Shown piece by piece: positions 27,161-37,746 of a stretch of DNA of 64,000 nucleotides (its first letter is position 1; every line of letters begins with the position of its first letter). Made by a program: the position numbers and the translations under genes. The stretch lies in assembly GCF_035956715.1 (NCBI RefSeq), contig NZ_CP108381.1:4496001-4560000 (forward strand), in the 5' to 3' direction. This DNA is from Nocardia sp. NBC_01329 (GTDB lineage: Bacteria; Actinomycetota; Actinomycetes; Mycobacteriales; Mycobacteriaceae). The notes beneath the pieces were generated by a model. It searched no databases. It was given only the letters and a program-made list of their open reading frames with translations, and had not been told where the DNA came from.

Positions 27161-27598
27161 TCAGTTCTCCGCCGACCGACCCTCGATCAGATCGGCGAGT
27201 TCGCCCGGGTCCTCCAGCACCACCATCGCGGCCGCCGTATCACCGTCGTGGGTGAGCGACAGGTGCACCCGAACCCGCGGCAGGAACTCCGCGGCCAGGC
27301 CGTGCAATTTGATGCTAGGCCTGCCCCAGGCGTCGTTGACGACCTCGATCAGCGGGTACGGGTTGTCCCCGATCTGCGGGCGACGGGCGAACCGGGAGGA
27401 GGCCCAGGCTTTGAGCACAGCCTCCTTCGCCGCCCACCGCGCCGCGTAACTGCGGGCCGGATCGGTGGCCTTGCTCTGGCAGTATCGCCGCTCACCGGCG
27501 GTGAAACTCTCCCTGAGCATGGTCGTTCCGGCACGGTCCAATTGTTCGGCGAACTCGGAGATGGTCACCAGGTCCAAGCCGATTCCGAGGATTGTCAC
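27161..27598 (-). CDS. acpS: Holo-acyl carrier protein synthase
   Basis: 145-residue 4'-phosphopantetheinyl transferase that activates the ACP domain of the FAS. The magnesium/CoA motifs GIGLDLVTISEF and RWAAKEAVLKAW are intact, with HLSLTHDGDTAAA near the end. GTG 27598, 11 nt after the fas stop, gives the family length. The fas-acpS order is the standard mycolata arrangement (Rv2524c-Rv2523c) and implies co-transcription. Confidence 0.95.
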   Translation of the reverse strand: MTILGIGLDLVTISEFAEQLDRAGTTMLRESFTAGERRYCQSKATDPARSYAARWAAKEAVLKAWASSRFARRPQIGDNPYPLIEVVNDAWGRPSIKLHGLAAEFLPRVRVHLSLTHDGDTAAAMVVLEDPGELADLIEGRSAEN

Positions 27599-27609
27599 AG
27601 TCGCGCAGC

Positions 27610-30600
27610 CTACGGTGTGCCGGCGGAGTCGGCATCGGAACCGCCACCGGTGAACTGTCCGGTCTCGCAACCGGCTCCACCGACCTGGTAGATCCCGCCG
27701 GCACCGAGCCGGGCATCCTCGGACAGCAGCATATCGGCCTCGAGACCGCGAATCCGCGCCGCCGGAGTGCCGTCACCGCCGAGACGCCGGTCGGCCGGAC
27801 GCTCGTAGAGCGCCGCGCCACCGCACATCGCCTCGACGATCCGCTGCCGGCCCGCGAGCAGCCGTTCCTGCGCCCGGCGCTGGTACTGCGCCCGGCGCTC
27901 CGGCTCGATCGCCTGGACGAACGCCTCGGGGTGCACGATCGCGAGGAGACCGGACACATGCCCGAAGCCGAGCGAGGTGACCAGACCGGCCTTGAGCGGG
28001 AACCGGTCGCCGAAGCGCAACGCCTCACGCACCCACACCAGATGCGGGTACTCCGCCATCTTCTCGTCCACGCAGTCCAGGCTGCGGTTCGGCGGGACCA
28101 CACCGCTCTCCAGCACCTGGCACAGACCGATCAGCTGGAACGCGGCGGCACCACCCTTGGCATGCCCGGTGAGGCTCTTCTGCGAGACCACGAACAGCGG
28201 GGCGCCCGTGGACCGGCCGACGGCCGCGGCCAGCCGCTCGTGCAGTTCGGACTCGTTCGGATCGTTGGCCGCGGTGGAGGTGTCGTGTTTGGACACCACC
28301 GCGATATCGTCCGGGCCGACACCGAGTTTGCGCAGTTCCGCGGCGAAACGGGATTCCCGGCCGCCCCGGCCCGCTCCCAGGGCGCCCAGGCCGGGCGCCG
28401 GGATGGAGGTGTGCACGCCGTCGGCGAAGGACTGAGCGTAGGCGACCACACCGAGCACCGGCAGACCCAGTTCCAGCGCCACATCACCGCGAGCCAGCAG
28501 TACGGTGCCACCGCCCTGCGATTCCACGAATCCGCCGCGACGGCGGTCGTTGGCGCGGGAGAAGTAGCGGTCGCTGATGCCCTTGGCGCTCATGGCCGCC
28601 GAATCCGCGGTGGCCGACATATCGCCGAAGCCGACGATGCCCTCGATACCGAGATCGTCGAAGCCACCGGCCACGACCACCTCGGCCTTACCGAGCTTGA
28701 TCTTGTCGACGCCTTCCTCCACCGATACTGCGGCGGTGGCGCAGGCCGCGACCGGATGCACCATGGCGCCGTAGCTGCCGACGTAGGACTGCACCACATG
28801 CGCCAGCGCGACGTTGGGCAGCGCCTCCTGCAGGATGTCGTTGGGGCGCGGCTCGCCGAGCAGATTGTCGACGTAGAGCGAACGCATCGACGACATACCG
28901 CCCATCCCGGTGCCCTGGGTGTTGGCCACCAGGCTCGGGTGCACCCAGCCCATCAGCTCCGACGGGCTGAATCCGGACCCGACGAACGCGTCGACGGTGC
29001 AGGCGATGTTCCACAGCGCGACCCGATCGATCGAGGACGCCATATCGGCGGAAATACCCCAGACGGTGGGATCCCAGCCGGTCGGGATCTGCCCGCCGAC
29101 GGTCCGGGACAGGTTCGCCCGGCGCGGCACCCGGATCTCGGTGCCGGCCTTGCGGGTCACCGTCCAGTCACCGGAATCGGCGACCGGGGTGATGACTGTG
29201 TGCTCGGGGCCGGCCGCGTAGAAGGCACGCGCCTCGGCCTCGCCGCCGACCGTGAACGACAGATCCTGATCCAGGAACACCGAGGTCATCAGCGGGCTGC
29301 TGTTGTCGACCATGGCACCGTCGTCGGCGTAGCGGCGGATACCGCACCGCTCGACGACCGCGTCGTGATAGCGCTCGGCCAGTTCGTGTTCCGGTACGAG
29401 ATCACCGGATTCGGTGTCGTACCAACCCGGCTTGGGATCGTTCTCCCAGGTCACCATGCCGGTGGTCCAGGCCAGCTCCAGGACGCCGCCCGCCGACAGT
29501 TCGTCGGAGACCTCCATCTCGAACCGGGTCCGCGCGGACCCGTACGGTCCGAGCTCACCGGCACCGACGATGACGACCATATCGGCGAGATCGGTGGTGA
29601 CCGCGCCCCATTCGGGGACGGGCAGGGCCGAGCTCAGCGCCGGCGGCGCGGGCAGCGCGGGGATCCGCGGCGCATCCGACTCGTCGGCCGCGTCGGTCTC
29701 CTCGGCATCCGCGGCCTCCTGAGCCTGCTTCGCCAGGGCGGCCAGATCCAGGTCTGCGTCGGCCAGTCCGCCGGTGAGGTCGACCTGTCGCGGAGCCGTC
29801 GCGGTGACCTCACGGGCCTGCGCGGTCGCCCAGTTCAGCAGTTCACCGGCGATCTCGTCGGTGGACCAGGTCTGTACACCGGCCTGTTCGACCGCGTCGA
29901 CCATGGGATCGTTATGGCCCATGAGCCCGGTGCCCCGGACCCAGCCGATCAGCGCGTGCACCAGGGTGACCCGGCTCGACCACGACTTCTCGGCCCGCCA
30001 CTTGGCGACCACAGCGTCCAGCGCGGCCTTGGCCTCGCCGTAGGCGCCGTCACCGCCGAACAGTCCGCGGTTGGGCGAACCGGGCAGCACCACATGCAGT
30101 TTCGCGTCTACATCGTGGTCGGCGCCCAGGGTGGACAGACCACCGATCAACCGCTCGACCGACCACAGCAGTACCCGCATCTCCATTTCGGCGCGGGCGC
30201 CGGCGTCGGAGAGGTAGCCGGAGACCCGCGGCGCCGCGAACGGCAGCAGCAGGGTGGGGGTCAGCGCGTCCTTGGTCTTGATCTTGGCACCACCGGCGTT
30301 GTCCACCTGTTCGGTACCGACCCAGTCGATGAGAGCGTCGATATCGGTGTAGGAGGCCATATTCGCCGGAACAACCCACAGGGCCGCACCGTGGCGGGCG
30401 TTGGCGCGGTAGAGGTCGCGGTAGAAGCCGAGCCGGGTGTCGTCGAGACGTGAGGTGGTGACCACCACGGTCGCGCCGCCACCGAGCAGGCGACCGGCCA
30501 GCGCGGCGGCGATGGACCCCTTGCTCGCACCGGTGATCACCGCGACCTCATCGGCCCACTCGCCGGCTTCGGCGCTGTCGCGCGCCGCCGTGGCGATCTG

Positions 30601-33600
30601 CTCGAAGTGACCGGCGAGCACCGAACGCGCCTCGTGCACGGCCCGCTGCCGCCACCAGTCGGCCTGCGCGGCAACGGCTTCGCCGGCACCGGCGAAACCG
30701 GTGACCGGCAGCTGCGCGGTCACGGCGTCGTCACCCAGCCACAGGCGGGCCAGATCCTCACGCGCGGTGGCCCACCGGTCGTCGATGAGCAGCGCCTTGC
30801 GCGCGTCGAATGCCGGGGCGACCAGCCGCGGCCAGTCCGAACCCAGTTCGGCCGACACCAGATCGACGAGGCCGTCCTCGGTGGCTTCCGGGGCCGAGGA
30901 CCGCTCGCTCAGGCCGAGCTGTTCCAGCACCAGCCGAGCCGCGGAAGCCAGCACACCGTCCTTGCCGGTGATCTGCTCGGTGAACTCGCCGAGCGCCGCG
31001 GCATCCACGGTGCCGCCGCCGGACCCACCCGCGGAGGGCAGCGATACCGCGACCCCGCGCCGTGCCGCGACCGCCTGTACGGCGGCGTCGATCGCGGCAT
31101 CCACGGAGGCGCCGTCGGTGAGCGCACCGGAGACGAGACCGCCCAGGTCACCGCCGCGCACACTGGTGCCCTCGCGGGTACCGAGCGAGACCTCGGCGGT
31201 GATGTGGCTGGCCCAGCCCTCACCCAGTTCCCAGACCTTCTTCACCCGTTCGGCGATCGCGGCCGGCCGCTTACCGGACGGCCCGAACACCTTGCGCAGA
31301 TGGTCGCTGATCGAATCGCTGAGCACCGAGCCGAACGGCTTGTAGGTGCGGGCGAGACGTTCCACGGTCGCCGAGAGGGCACCCATATCGGCGTCGGCCG
31401 CACCGTCGATCGCGCCCAGCGAGAGTTCTGATCCGAGATCGACCAGCAGCTGATTACGACGCGAGGACACGCCGTCGCAGAGTCCCTCGATCGTATCGAC
31501 GGGACCGATCTGGTCGATCCGGAGTTTGGTCCACAGCGCGATCAACACCCGGGTCGCGTCGGCCGCGGTGAAGGTGATGTCATCGGGTCGCGGTCCACCG
31601 GTCGCGGCGGGAGCCGCGGCCACCGGTGCCGCGGCCGGGGCGGCCGCGGCGGCGGGCGCGTCGGCGACCTCTTCCACGGGATCGTCCGCCGGTGCCGGAT
31701 CGGTATCGGTCGAGTACACGACCGCCGCCTCACGCTCGATATTGAGCACTTCCACGGTGGCCGTGGCGAAAGCGGGAAGCTTCAGTGTCTGGCTCGCCAG
31801 GTTCGCCACCGTCGGGGTGGCACCCAGCCCGACCTCCACGAAACGTTCCACGTCCAGGTCACCGAACAGCAGATCTTGGGTTTCGATCCAGCGCACCGGG
31901 CTGGCGAACTGCCAGGCCAGCAGTTCGATCAGCACCACGCGGCACAGTTCGCTCGGCCGCTGCGCCCAGGAGTCGAAATCGGCGAGCACCGCCGCGAGCG
32001 GTTCGGAGGGCACCAGATCGGCGATCTCGGCGACGAACTCGCGCTCCAGCGAGAACAGCTTCGGCACGAGGTTCGGGATATAGCGTCCGACCAGCACCTC
32101 CGGCTGCAGCTCCTCGGGCAGCAACTGCTCGAGTTTGCCCCGGAACTCCGGAACGCCCTTGCGCAGCACGGTCGAATGGAACGGCACATCGATACCCGGG
32201 ACCAGGATGAAGGCCCGCTTACCGCCGAATTCGGCGCGCCGCCGATCGATCTCGGCCTCCAGCGCTTCCAGACCGGCGACGGTGCCCGCGATGGCGTACT
32301 GCGAACCCCGCAGGTTCAGGTTCACCACTTCCAGGAATTCACCGACCTGCTCGCCGACGCCGGAGACGAAACCGATCACCTCGTCGTCGGGCAGCCCGAT
32401 CTGCGAGGGGCGGATCGCGGCCATCCGGTAGTCGCTGCGGCCCTGTGCGTCGCGCGGGACCAGCTCGTGCATGGCCGAACCGCGCTGGAAGACCACCTCG
32501 AGGACGGCCTCGAGCGGCAGTACACCGGCCACGGCGGCGAGAGCGTTGTACTCACCGACCGAGTGCCCGGCCAGCAGCGAACCCTCCACGAACGCACCGG
32601 CTTCGCGGAGTTCCGCGACCTGTGCGACACCGAGGGTCGCCATGGCGACCTGGGTGAACTGGGTCAGATGCAGCACGCCGTCCGGATGCCGGTGCTCGAC
32701 CCCGCGCGCCTTCAGATAGGTCGGGTTGTCCCGCACCACGGCCAGGATCGAGAAGCCCAAAGCTTCCCGGGTGTGCTTATCGGCCCGGTCCCAGATGGCC
32801 TTGGCGGCCTTGGACCGCGACCGCGCGTCCAGGCCCATTCCCTTGCGCTGGATGCCCTGGCCCGGGAAGGCGTAGACGGTCTTCGGCGCGGCGGTACGAC
32901 CGGTAGCGGTCATCACCAGATCTCCACCGGCACGGCAGGAGACCTCGACGATCTCGTCACCCGCGTCGACAGCGACCCGTTCCACCCGGACATCGATATC
33001 GGCGCCCGGCCGCACCATGCCGAGGAACCGGGTGGTCCAGGCGGTCACGGTGCGCGCCGGCACCGACGCCTGCGTGTCCACCGCGGACACCGCGTGCTGC
33101 GCGGCGGCCGACAGCCACATCCCGTGCACGATCGGGCTACCCAGCCCGGCGAGTTTCGCCGCGGAGTCACTGGTGTGAATGGGGTTGTGGTCGCCGGATA
33201 CCGCGGCGAACGCGGCCATGCTCCGGGGGGCGATCATGGTGACGTCCCGGCGCCGGCGGCGCGGTGTCTCGGTGGCTTCGTCGCTCACCGTGCCCGCTGC
33301 CCGCGGCGGATCGGTCAGTTCGCCCGCGCCGGTCCGTCCGCGGATCGCGAAACGCTCGGCCAGCCGGGCCAGCGGTACCACGTCCAAGCCCTTGTCACGC
33401 ATCTCACCGACGGTGACCTCCACCTCGACCACTCGGCCGAGATCGGTATCGATCACGGCGCCGGAAACGGCGCGCACCACGAGAATGCTGGTCTCATCGG
33501 GGAGTTCACGCAGCAACTCGATCCGGTGGTCGAGATGCACCAGATCCAGCATGCCCTCGATCACGCTGGTATCGGCCCCGGTCCGCGCCGCACCGAGTAC

Positions 33601-36600
33601 CGCGAAGACCGCGGGCCAGCACGCGCCCACCAGGACATCCGGCGCGGTGCGGCCCAGGGTGCTCAGATTCGCCGGCAGACCGGCCCCGGTGACTCCGGCG
33701 TGATCGGCGACCAGATCCGGCGTCCAGGCCAGATTGAGGTGCGCGACACCACCCTTCACCTCGGGCAGCGTCTGACCGGCCGCCACACCCAGCAGTGCGG
33801 ACATCGCCACATCGGCATCGGATTCGGTGACCACCGGCGCGCCGCCGTTGTACACGGTCACCGGAACCGTGATGCGGATACGCACCACGTGCCCCGCGTA
33901 CAGCGGGACGGTCAGTTCTACGTAGTTGTTCTCCGCTTCGGGACCCTCGGTCTCGACGAGGGTGGCTCCGGTCGGCGGGTGCACCGCGCCCTTCTCGTCC
34001 ACCGTCCACTCGTGCAGATCACCGAGGCGATGCACGGGGTTCACGGTGGCCCGGCCCGACCAGCTCACGTCCGGCGCGGCCAGCACCACATCGATCGGGC
34101 CGCTGGTCACGTAGGCCACGCGGCGGGCATCGACCGCGGTCGGCGCCACACCATCGCGGACCAGTGTGTAGGCGGTGTCCTGCTCGAATCGGTCCAGCAG
34201 TTCGCCCACCGGCTCGTCCACCCGGGTGATCCCGGCGACCGCGACGGTGCCCGGGATGACGCAGACCTGGTCGGCGGAGTACCGCGGATCGTGTGCCTGC
34301 CACAGCGAATCCGAACGCCACCAGCGCCGCACGTCCTGATCCACCACGGGTACGAAGTTGACCGGCTTGCCCGGGGTCTTGCACAGGGTGACGAAGAACG
34401 GCACGTCCGCGGGATGCAGCACGGTCTGCGCGGCAGCGGGGTACCGCTCGCTCAGGGCGGTGAGTGCGGCCGCCGGATCTTCCAGATCCTCGTCCCGGAA
34501 CAGCGATTCGATCTCACCGCGGTCCTCCGGCGCGAGCCGGGCCTCGGCGCGGCGCAGCATCTCGGCGAACCGGTCCCGCCAGCTGATGTCCAGCCACACC
34601 GACTGGGTGGCCGCGGCGATCGCGTCGCCGAGATCGGTACCACAGTCGAAATCCTGGCGACGCTCCTGCCCGATCGCGAGATCCACATAGCGTTCGAGCC
34701 AGGCGAGGTAGGTCATGGTCGCCGCATCACCGAAGTAGGGCTTGGCAGTCCCGTTCAGCGCGGCGATGATCTCGGCGCGACGCTCGGCCACCGCGTCGGC
34801 GTCTCCCGCCACCTCGTCGAGCAGGCGACCGGTCCGCGAGGCGGCATTGTCGATCTCGTGGATATCGGCGCCCAGCTGGCTACGGCCCGAGGCCATTCCG
34901 CCGTTCGCGGTCCCCGCGCCCACCCAGTCCGGGGTACCGGGAGTGTCGACCAGCAGCTGCTTCACCTCGGGCGTGGTGGTGGCCTCCAGCGTCGCCATCG
35001 CCGCGGTACCGACCAGCACGCCGTCCAGCGGCATCACCGGGTAGCCGTGCGGCGCGGACCAGGTGCCGGTCAGGTATTCGGTGGCCCGCTCCGGGGTTCC
35101 GATCCCGCCGCCGACGCAGACCACGACGTTTCCGTGGGTGCGCAGTTCGGCGTAGGTCTCGAGCAGGAGATCGTCGAGGTCCTCCCAGGAGTGGTGCCCG
35201 CCGGCCTTACCGCCCTCGATATGCACGATCACCGGATAGTCCGGCACCTCGCCGGCGATCCGGAGCACCGCGCGGATCTGCGCGACCGTGCCCGGTTTGA
35301 ACGCGACGTGGCTGATGCCCGCCTCGGTCAGTTCCGCGATCAGCGCGACGGCTTCCTCGAGCTCCGGGATACCGGCGGTGACGATCACACCGTCGAACGG
35401 AGCGCCCGCCGCGCGGGCCCGCTGAACCAGCCGCTTACCCCCCAGCTGCAGTTTCCACAGGTACGGGTCCAGGAACAGCGAATTGAACTGCACCTGCCGT
35501 CCCGGGTGCAGCAGTTCCCGCAGATCCGCGACGCGGTCGGCGAAGATCTGCTCGGTCACCTGGCCGCCACCGGCCAGTTCCGCCCAGTGCCCGGCATTGG
35601 CCGCGGCCGCGACGATCTTCGCGTCCACCGTGGTCGGGGTCATACCCGCGAGCAGAACGGGCGAACGCCCGGTGAGTTTGGTGAACGCGGTCTCGACCAC
35701 GATACGGCCGTTGGGCAGCCGCACCGGGCGGGGCGCGAACGCGGTCCACGGCTGCGCGATCTCCGGGGTCGCGCCCGGGGTCAGCAGATTACGTTGACCG
35801 GTCCGGGTGGCCGCCGCGATGATGCCTACCCCGCTGCCCTTCAGCGAATTGCCGCTGACCCGGGAGAGCAGGTCGCCGGGGCCCAGGTCCAGGATCCATT
35901 CGGCACCGGAGGTCACCACAGCGTCCACGGTCGCGACCCAGTCGACGGGTTCGACCAGGATGTCGCGCGCCAGCTCCCCGGCGAGTTCGGTGTCGAGCCC
36001 GCACTGCCCGGCCCAGCCGGCGACCAGTTCGACGGTGTCGGTGAGCGCCGGGTGGTGGAACGCGACGTCGATCTCGAGATCCTCGAAGACCGGCGCGAAT
36101 ACCGAGCCGCCGCGCTGTTTGGCCGAGCGCTCCCGGTCCTGTTCGGCGTGCAACTGCGCACAGCGTTGCTGTACGCGGCGCAGCTGGTCGGGGGTTCCGG
36201 ACAGGACCACCCGGCGCCGGCCGTTGCGGATCGACAGCACCGCGGCCACCATCGGGTCCACGCCCGCCGATACCTCGGCGAGTACGGCGCGCAGTTCGTC
36301 GGGATCGACATTGGACACCGCGACCATCGACGACCGATCCCCGATCGGCATCAGCCCGCGCCGCCGCGCGACCAGTCCGGCGGCCGCGCCGACCAGCTGG
36401 GCGATCGCGAGAATCTCCGCGTCCTGCTCACCGGCCGCCCGCACCGCGGCAGCCGCCAGCAGTCCCTGCGAATGCCCGACCACCGCGACCGGCGCGATCT
36501 CGGCCGGGTCCAGTCCCTGCAACCGCAGTGCGCGCAGGGCGGCCAGCTGGGTCAGCAGCACACCGGGCATGGAAACCGCCGCCGACCGCAGCACCCGCTC

Positions 36601-36954
36601 CGGCGGTGCGTCCGACGTTTCGGTCTCGTCGTCGGCGAGGTCGTCCTCCAGCATCCAGGCGACGGGGTCGAATCCCACCGGACGGACGGTCAGAAGCTGG
36701 TCCGCAACGGGTTCCAGCAGCGTGGCCGCCTCGTTGACCAGTGCAGTGAGCTCGGGCTCCAGGGCGGCGTCACGACCGATCTCGGCCAGTTCGCCCAGCC
36801 AGCTCGCACCCTGTCCACCGAAGGCGAGCGCGTACGGGGTTCCTTCACGCAACCGGTCCAGCAACGGCGTGCGATTCGTCTCGGTCACGGTCCTGCCTGC
36901 GGCCATATCCACCTGGTGCCCGGCTCCGGACGCAGTGCTCTCGTTGATCGTCAA
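27610..36954 (-). CDS. fas: Type I fatty acid synthase, single polypeptide
   Basis: 3,114-residue megasynthase making C16-C26 acyl-CoA. Domains in order, with approximate residues: acetyltransferase (GHSQG near 160), enoyl reductase (LLAGMTPTTVDAK near 435), MaoC-type dehydratase (SGDHNPIHT near 1255), malonyl/palmitoyl transferase (GHSVGEYNAL near 1465), an Ala/Pro linker, the ACP with the pantetheine Ser in CDGVSSRRNQ near 1830, ketoreductase (ITGASKGSIAAAL near 2140) and ketosynthase (catalytic Cys in VAACATAAVS near 2736; His in SKHDTST and LTGHAKGG). TTG 36954 (LTINEST) matches the family's MTI start, although the frame is open to 37062. Confidence 0.97.
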   Translation of the reverse strand: MTINESTASGAGHQVDMAAGRTVTETNRTPLLDRLREGTPYALAFGGQGASWLGELAEIGRDAALEPELTALVNEAATLLEPVADQLLTVRPVGFDPVAWMLEDDLADDETETSDAPPERVLRSAAVSMPGVLLTQLAALRALRLQGLDPAEIAPVAVVGHSQGLLAAAAVRAAGEQDAEILAIAQLVGAAAGLVARRRGLMPIGDRSSMVAVSNVDPDELRAVLAEVSAGVDPMVAAVLSIRNGRRRVVLSGTPDQLRRVQQRCAQLHAEQDRERSAKQRGGSVFAPVFEDLEIDVAFHHPALTDTVELVAGWAGQCGLDTELAGELARDILVEPVDWVATVDAVVTSGAEWILDLGPGDLLSRVSGNSLKGSGVGIIAAATRTGQRNLLTPGATPEIAQPWTAFAPRPVRLPNGRIVVETAFTKLTGRSPVLLAGMTPTTVDAKIVAAAANAGHWAELAGGGQVTEQIFADRVADLRELLHPGRQVQFNSLFLDPYLWKLQLGGKRLVQRARAAGAPFDGVIVTAGIPELEEAVALIAELTEAGISHVAFKPGTVAQIRAVLRIAGEVPDYPVIVHIEGGKAGGHHSWEDLDDLLLETYAELRTHGNVVVCVGGGIGTPERATEYLTGTWSAPHGYPVMPLDGVLVGTAAMATLEATTTPEVKQLLVDTPGTPDWVGAGTANGGMASGRSQLGADIHEIDNAASRTGRLLDEVAGDADAVAERRAEIIAALNGTAKPYFGDAATMTYLAWLERYVDLAIGQERRQDFDCGTDLGDAIAAATQSVWLDISWRDRFAEMLRRAEARLAPEDRGEIESLFRDEDLEDPAAALTALSERYPAAAQTVLHPADVPFFVTLCKTPGKPVNFVPVVDQDVRRWWRSDSLWQAHDPRYSADQVCVIPGTVAVAGITRVDEPVGELLDRFEQDTAYTLVRDGVAPTAVDARRVAYVTSGPIDVVLAAPDVSWSGRATVNPVHRLGDLHEWTVDEKGAVHPPTGATLVETEGPEAENNYVELTVPLYAGHVVRIRITVPVTVYNGGAPVVTESDADVAMSALLGVAAGQTLPEVKGGVAHLNLAWTPDLVADHAGVTGAGLPANLSTLGRTAPDVLVGACWPAVFAVLGAARTGADTSVIEGMLDLVHLDHRIELLRELPDETSILVVRAVSGAVIDTDLGRVVEVEVTVGEMRDKGLDVVPLARLAERFAIRGRTGAGELTDPPRAAGTVSDEATETPRRRRRDVTMIAPRSMAAFAAVSGDHNPIHTSDSAAKLAGLGSPIVHGMWLSAAAQHAVSAVDTQASVPARTVTAWTTRFLGMVRPGADIDVRVERVAVDAGDEIVEVSCRAGGDLVMTATGRTAAPKTVYAFPGQGIQRKGMGLDARSRSKAAKAIWDRADKHTREALGFSILAVVRDNPTYLKARGVEHRHPDGVLHLTQFTQVAMATLGVAQVAELREAGAFVEGSLLAGHSVGEYNALAAVAGVLPLEAVLEVVFQRGSAMHELVPRDAQGRSDYRMAAIRPSQIGLPDDEVIGFVSGVGEQVGEFLEVVNLNLRGSQYAIAGTVAGLEALEAEIDRRRAEFGGKRAFILVPGIDVPFHSTVLRKGVPEFRGKLEQLLPEELQPEVLVGRYIPNLVPKLFSLEREFVAEIADLVPSEPLAAVLADFDSWAQRPSELCRVVLIELLAWQFASPVRWIETQDLLFGDLDVERFVEVGLGATPTVANLASQTLKLPAFATATVEVLNIEREAAVVYSTDTDPAPADDPVEEVADAPAAAAAPAAAPVAAAPAATGGPRPDDITFTAADATRVLIALWTKLRIDQIGPVDTIEGLCDGVSSRRNQLLVDLGSELSLGAIDGAADADMGALSATVERLARTYKPFGSVLSDSISDHLRKVFGPSGKRPAAIAERVKKVWELGEGWASHITAEVSLGTREGTSVRGGDLGGLVSGALTDGASVDAAIDAAVQAVAARRGVAVSLPSAGGSGGGTVDAAALGEFTEQITGKDGVLASAARLVLEQLGLSERSSAPEATEDGLVDLVSAELGSDWPRLVAPAFDARKALLIDDRWATAREDLARLWLGDDAVTAQLPVTGFAGAGEAVAAQADWWRQRAVHEARSVLAGHFEQIATAARDSAEAGEWADEVAVITGASKGSIAAALAGRLLGGGATVVVTTSRLDDTRLGFYRDLYRANARHGAALWVVPANMASYTDIDALIDWVGTEQVDNAGGAKIKTKDALTPTLLLPFAAPRVSGYLSDAGARAEMEMRVLLWSVERLIGGLSTLGADHDVDAKLHVVLPGSPNRGLFGGDGAYGEAKAALDAVVAKWRAEKSWSSRVTLVHALIGWVRGTGLMGHNDPMVDAVEQAGVQTWSTDEIAGELLNWATAQAREVTATAPRQVDLTGGLADADLDLAALAKQAQEAADAEETDAADESDAPRIPALPAPPALSSALPVPEWGAVTTDLADMVVIVGAGELGPYGSARTRFEMEVSDELSAGGVLELAWTTGMVTWENDPKPGWYDTESGDLVPEHELAERYHDAVVERCGIRRYADDGAMVDNSSPLMTSVFLDQDLSFTVGGEAEARAFYAAGPEHTVITPVADSGDWTVTRKAGTEIRVPRRANLSRTVGGQIPTGWDPTVWGISADMASSIDRVALWNIACTVDAFVGSGFSPSELMGWVHPSLVANTQGTGMGGMSSMRSLYVDNLLGEPRPNDILQEALPNVALAHVVQSYVGSYGAMVHPVAACATAAVSVEEGVDKIKLGKAEVVVAGGFDDLGIEGIVGFGDMSATADSAAMSAKGISDRYFSRANDRRRGGFVESQGGGTVLLARGDVALELGLPVLGVVAYAQSFADGVHTSIPAPGLGALGAGRGGRESRFAAELRKLGVGPDDIAVVSKHDTSTAANDPNESELHERLAAAVGRSTGAPLFVVSQKSLTGHAKGGAAAFQLIGLCQVLESGVVPPNRSLDCVDEKMAEYPHLVWVREALRFGDRFPLKAGLVTSLGFGHVSGLLAIVHPEAFVQAIEPERRAQYQRRAQERLLAGRQRIVEAMCGGAALYERPADRRLGGDGTPAARIRGLEADMLLSEDARLGAGGIYQVGGAGCETGQFTGGGSDADSAGTP

Positions 36955-37341
36955 GACGCTTCGACTTTCTCTCGTGGCGACATGTCTTCGGAGACTTCCC
37001 CGGCTCCCAGTCCGCGCGCGGGCGGTCCACGCCCATCGGCCTGCTCTCAGCGAGAATGACACAAAATCATGAGGGAATCCTCACGTTTCCCTGACCGTGC
37101 GCCGACTACCGGCGGGTATTCGTGCACTTATGTACCAGAATCGAAGCAAACATGAACCTCCCTCATGTTTGAACCCCCTGGTGAGGACCAATACTTACCC
37201 ACGCGAAACGTGAGCACTCCTCATATTGGCGGTTACCGAATCGTTATAATCGCAGGTGGGGTTACCGGTGAGTACAAACACTCGCCCACGTCTTCGCGAT
37301 CCGGCGCGCGCCCGGTAGAGTTTGGACGGTCGTACCATCAA
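36955..37341. other. fas / tRNA-Leu intergenic control region
   Basis: 387 bases. It is A+T-richer than its neighbours and contains inverted repeats and a consensus TATAAT (37245-37250), which may drive tRNA-Leu. The first 108 bases beside fas are an in-frame open extension that I treat as 5' untranslated leader. Confidence 0.55.
37148..37170. promoter_or_regulatory. Inverted repeat upstream of fas, operator candidate
   Basis: AAACATGA (37148-37155), a 7-nt spacer and TCATGTTT (37163-37170) form a perfect inverted repeat about 200 bases upstream of the fas start. A second, smaller repeat TGAGG-GAAT-CCTCA lies at 37070-37083. In mycobacteria the regulator FasR binds inverted repeats in the fas promoter; equivalence is inference. 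Confidence 0.5.
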
Positions 37342-37423
37342 GCGCGAGTGGCGAAATTGGCAGACGCGCCAGATTTAGGTTCTGGTGTCCACGGACGTGG
37401 GGGTTCAAGTCCCCCCTCGCGCA
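37342..37423 (+). tRNA. tRNA-Leu (TAG)
   Basis: Class II tRNA with a long variable arm. Acceptor GCGCGAG (37342-37348) pairs with CTCGCGC (37416-37422), discriminator A. The anticodon stem CCAGA/TCTGG has the loop TTTAGGT, anticodon TAG. The T-loop is GGTTCAAGTCC. CCA is not encoded. Confidence 0.96.
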
Positions 37424-37431
37424 CAACTCCT

Positions 37432-37466
37432 GCACGGATCTCCGTCGTTATGACGGAGATCCGTGC
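37432..37466 (+). terminator. Hairpin after tRNA-Leu
   Basis: Perfect 15-bp stem GCACGGATCTCCGTC (37432-37446) with GACGGAGATCCGTGC (37452-37466), five-base loop, no T run. Likely 3' end of the tRNA transcript. Confidence 0.7.
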
Positions 37467-37746
37467 GCAAGAGTCCTCACCCCGAGCCATCCGCTGCTCC
37501 CGGGCAACCCCACTGAGCAGAGCCTCGCGCCTATCGAAGCACACCCGCCGCCCGACCACGTCGACTTCGAGGACGTGAGCTGAGTCGAACCGAGTCGTCG
37601 TGAGTGCGGATCAGCGCCCGGCTCTCGGATTGAGGGCAACGTATGCCCAGACCGATGTTGATCTTGTACGAAGTCGGTGTGGCGCCGTATTCGGGACGCG
37701 GCCCGCGTCGGGTCGGCCACCTCGAACCAGGATCTGAGACGCGCCC
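37467..37746. other. Gene-poor stretch after tRNA-Leu
   Basis: No convincing gene. A 35-codon frame (37643-37750, MPRPMLILYEV...) ends in a TGA that overlaps the ATG at 37747, which looks like coupling, but its C-terminal part is Arg/Gly-rich and it is too short to call. Confidence 0.4.

Noticed and set aside
31876..37059. A 1,727-codon open frame on the plus strand opposite fas, and a 953-codon one at 27592-30453
   Set aside because: Antisense shadows of the fas reading frame in GC-rich DNA; rich in His, Arg and Gly with no domain, while the fas frame has all expected catalytic motifs.
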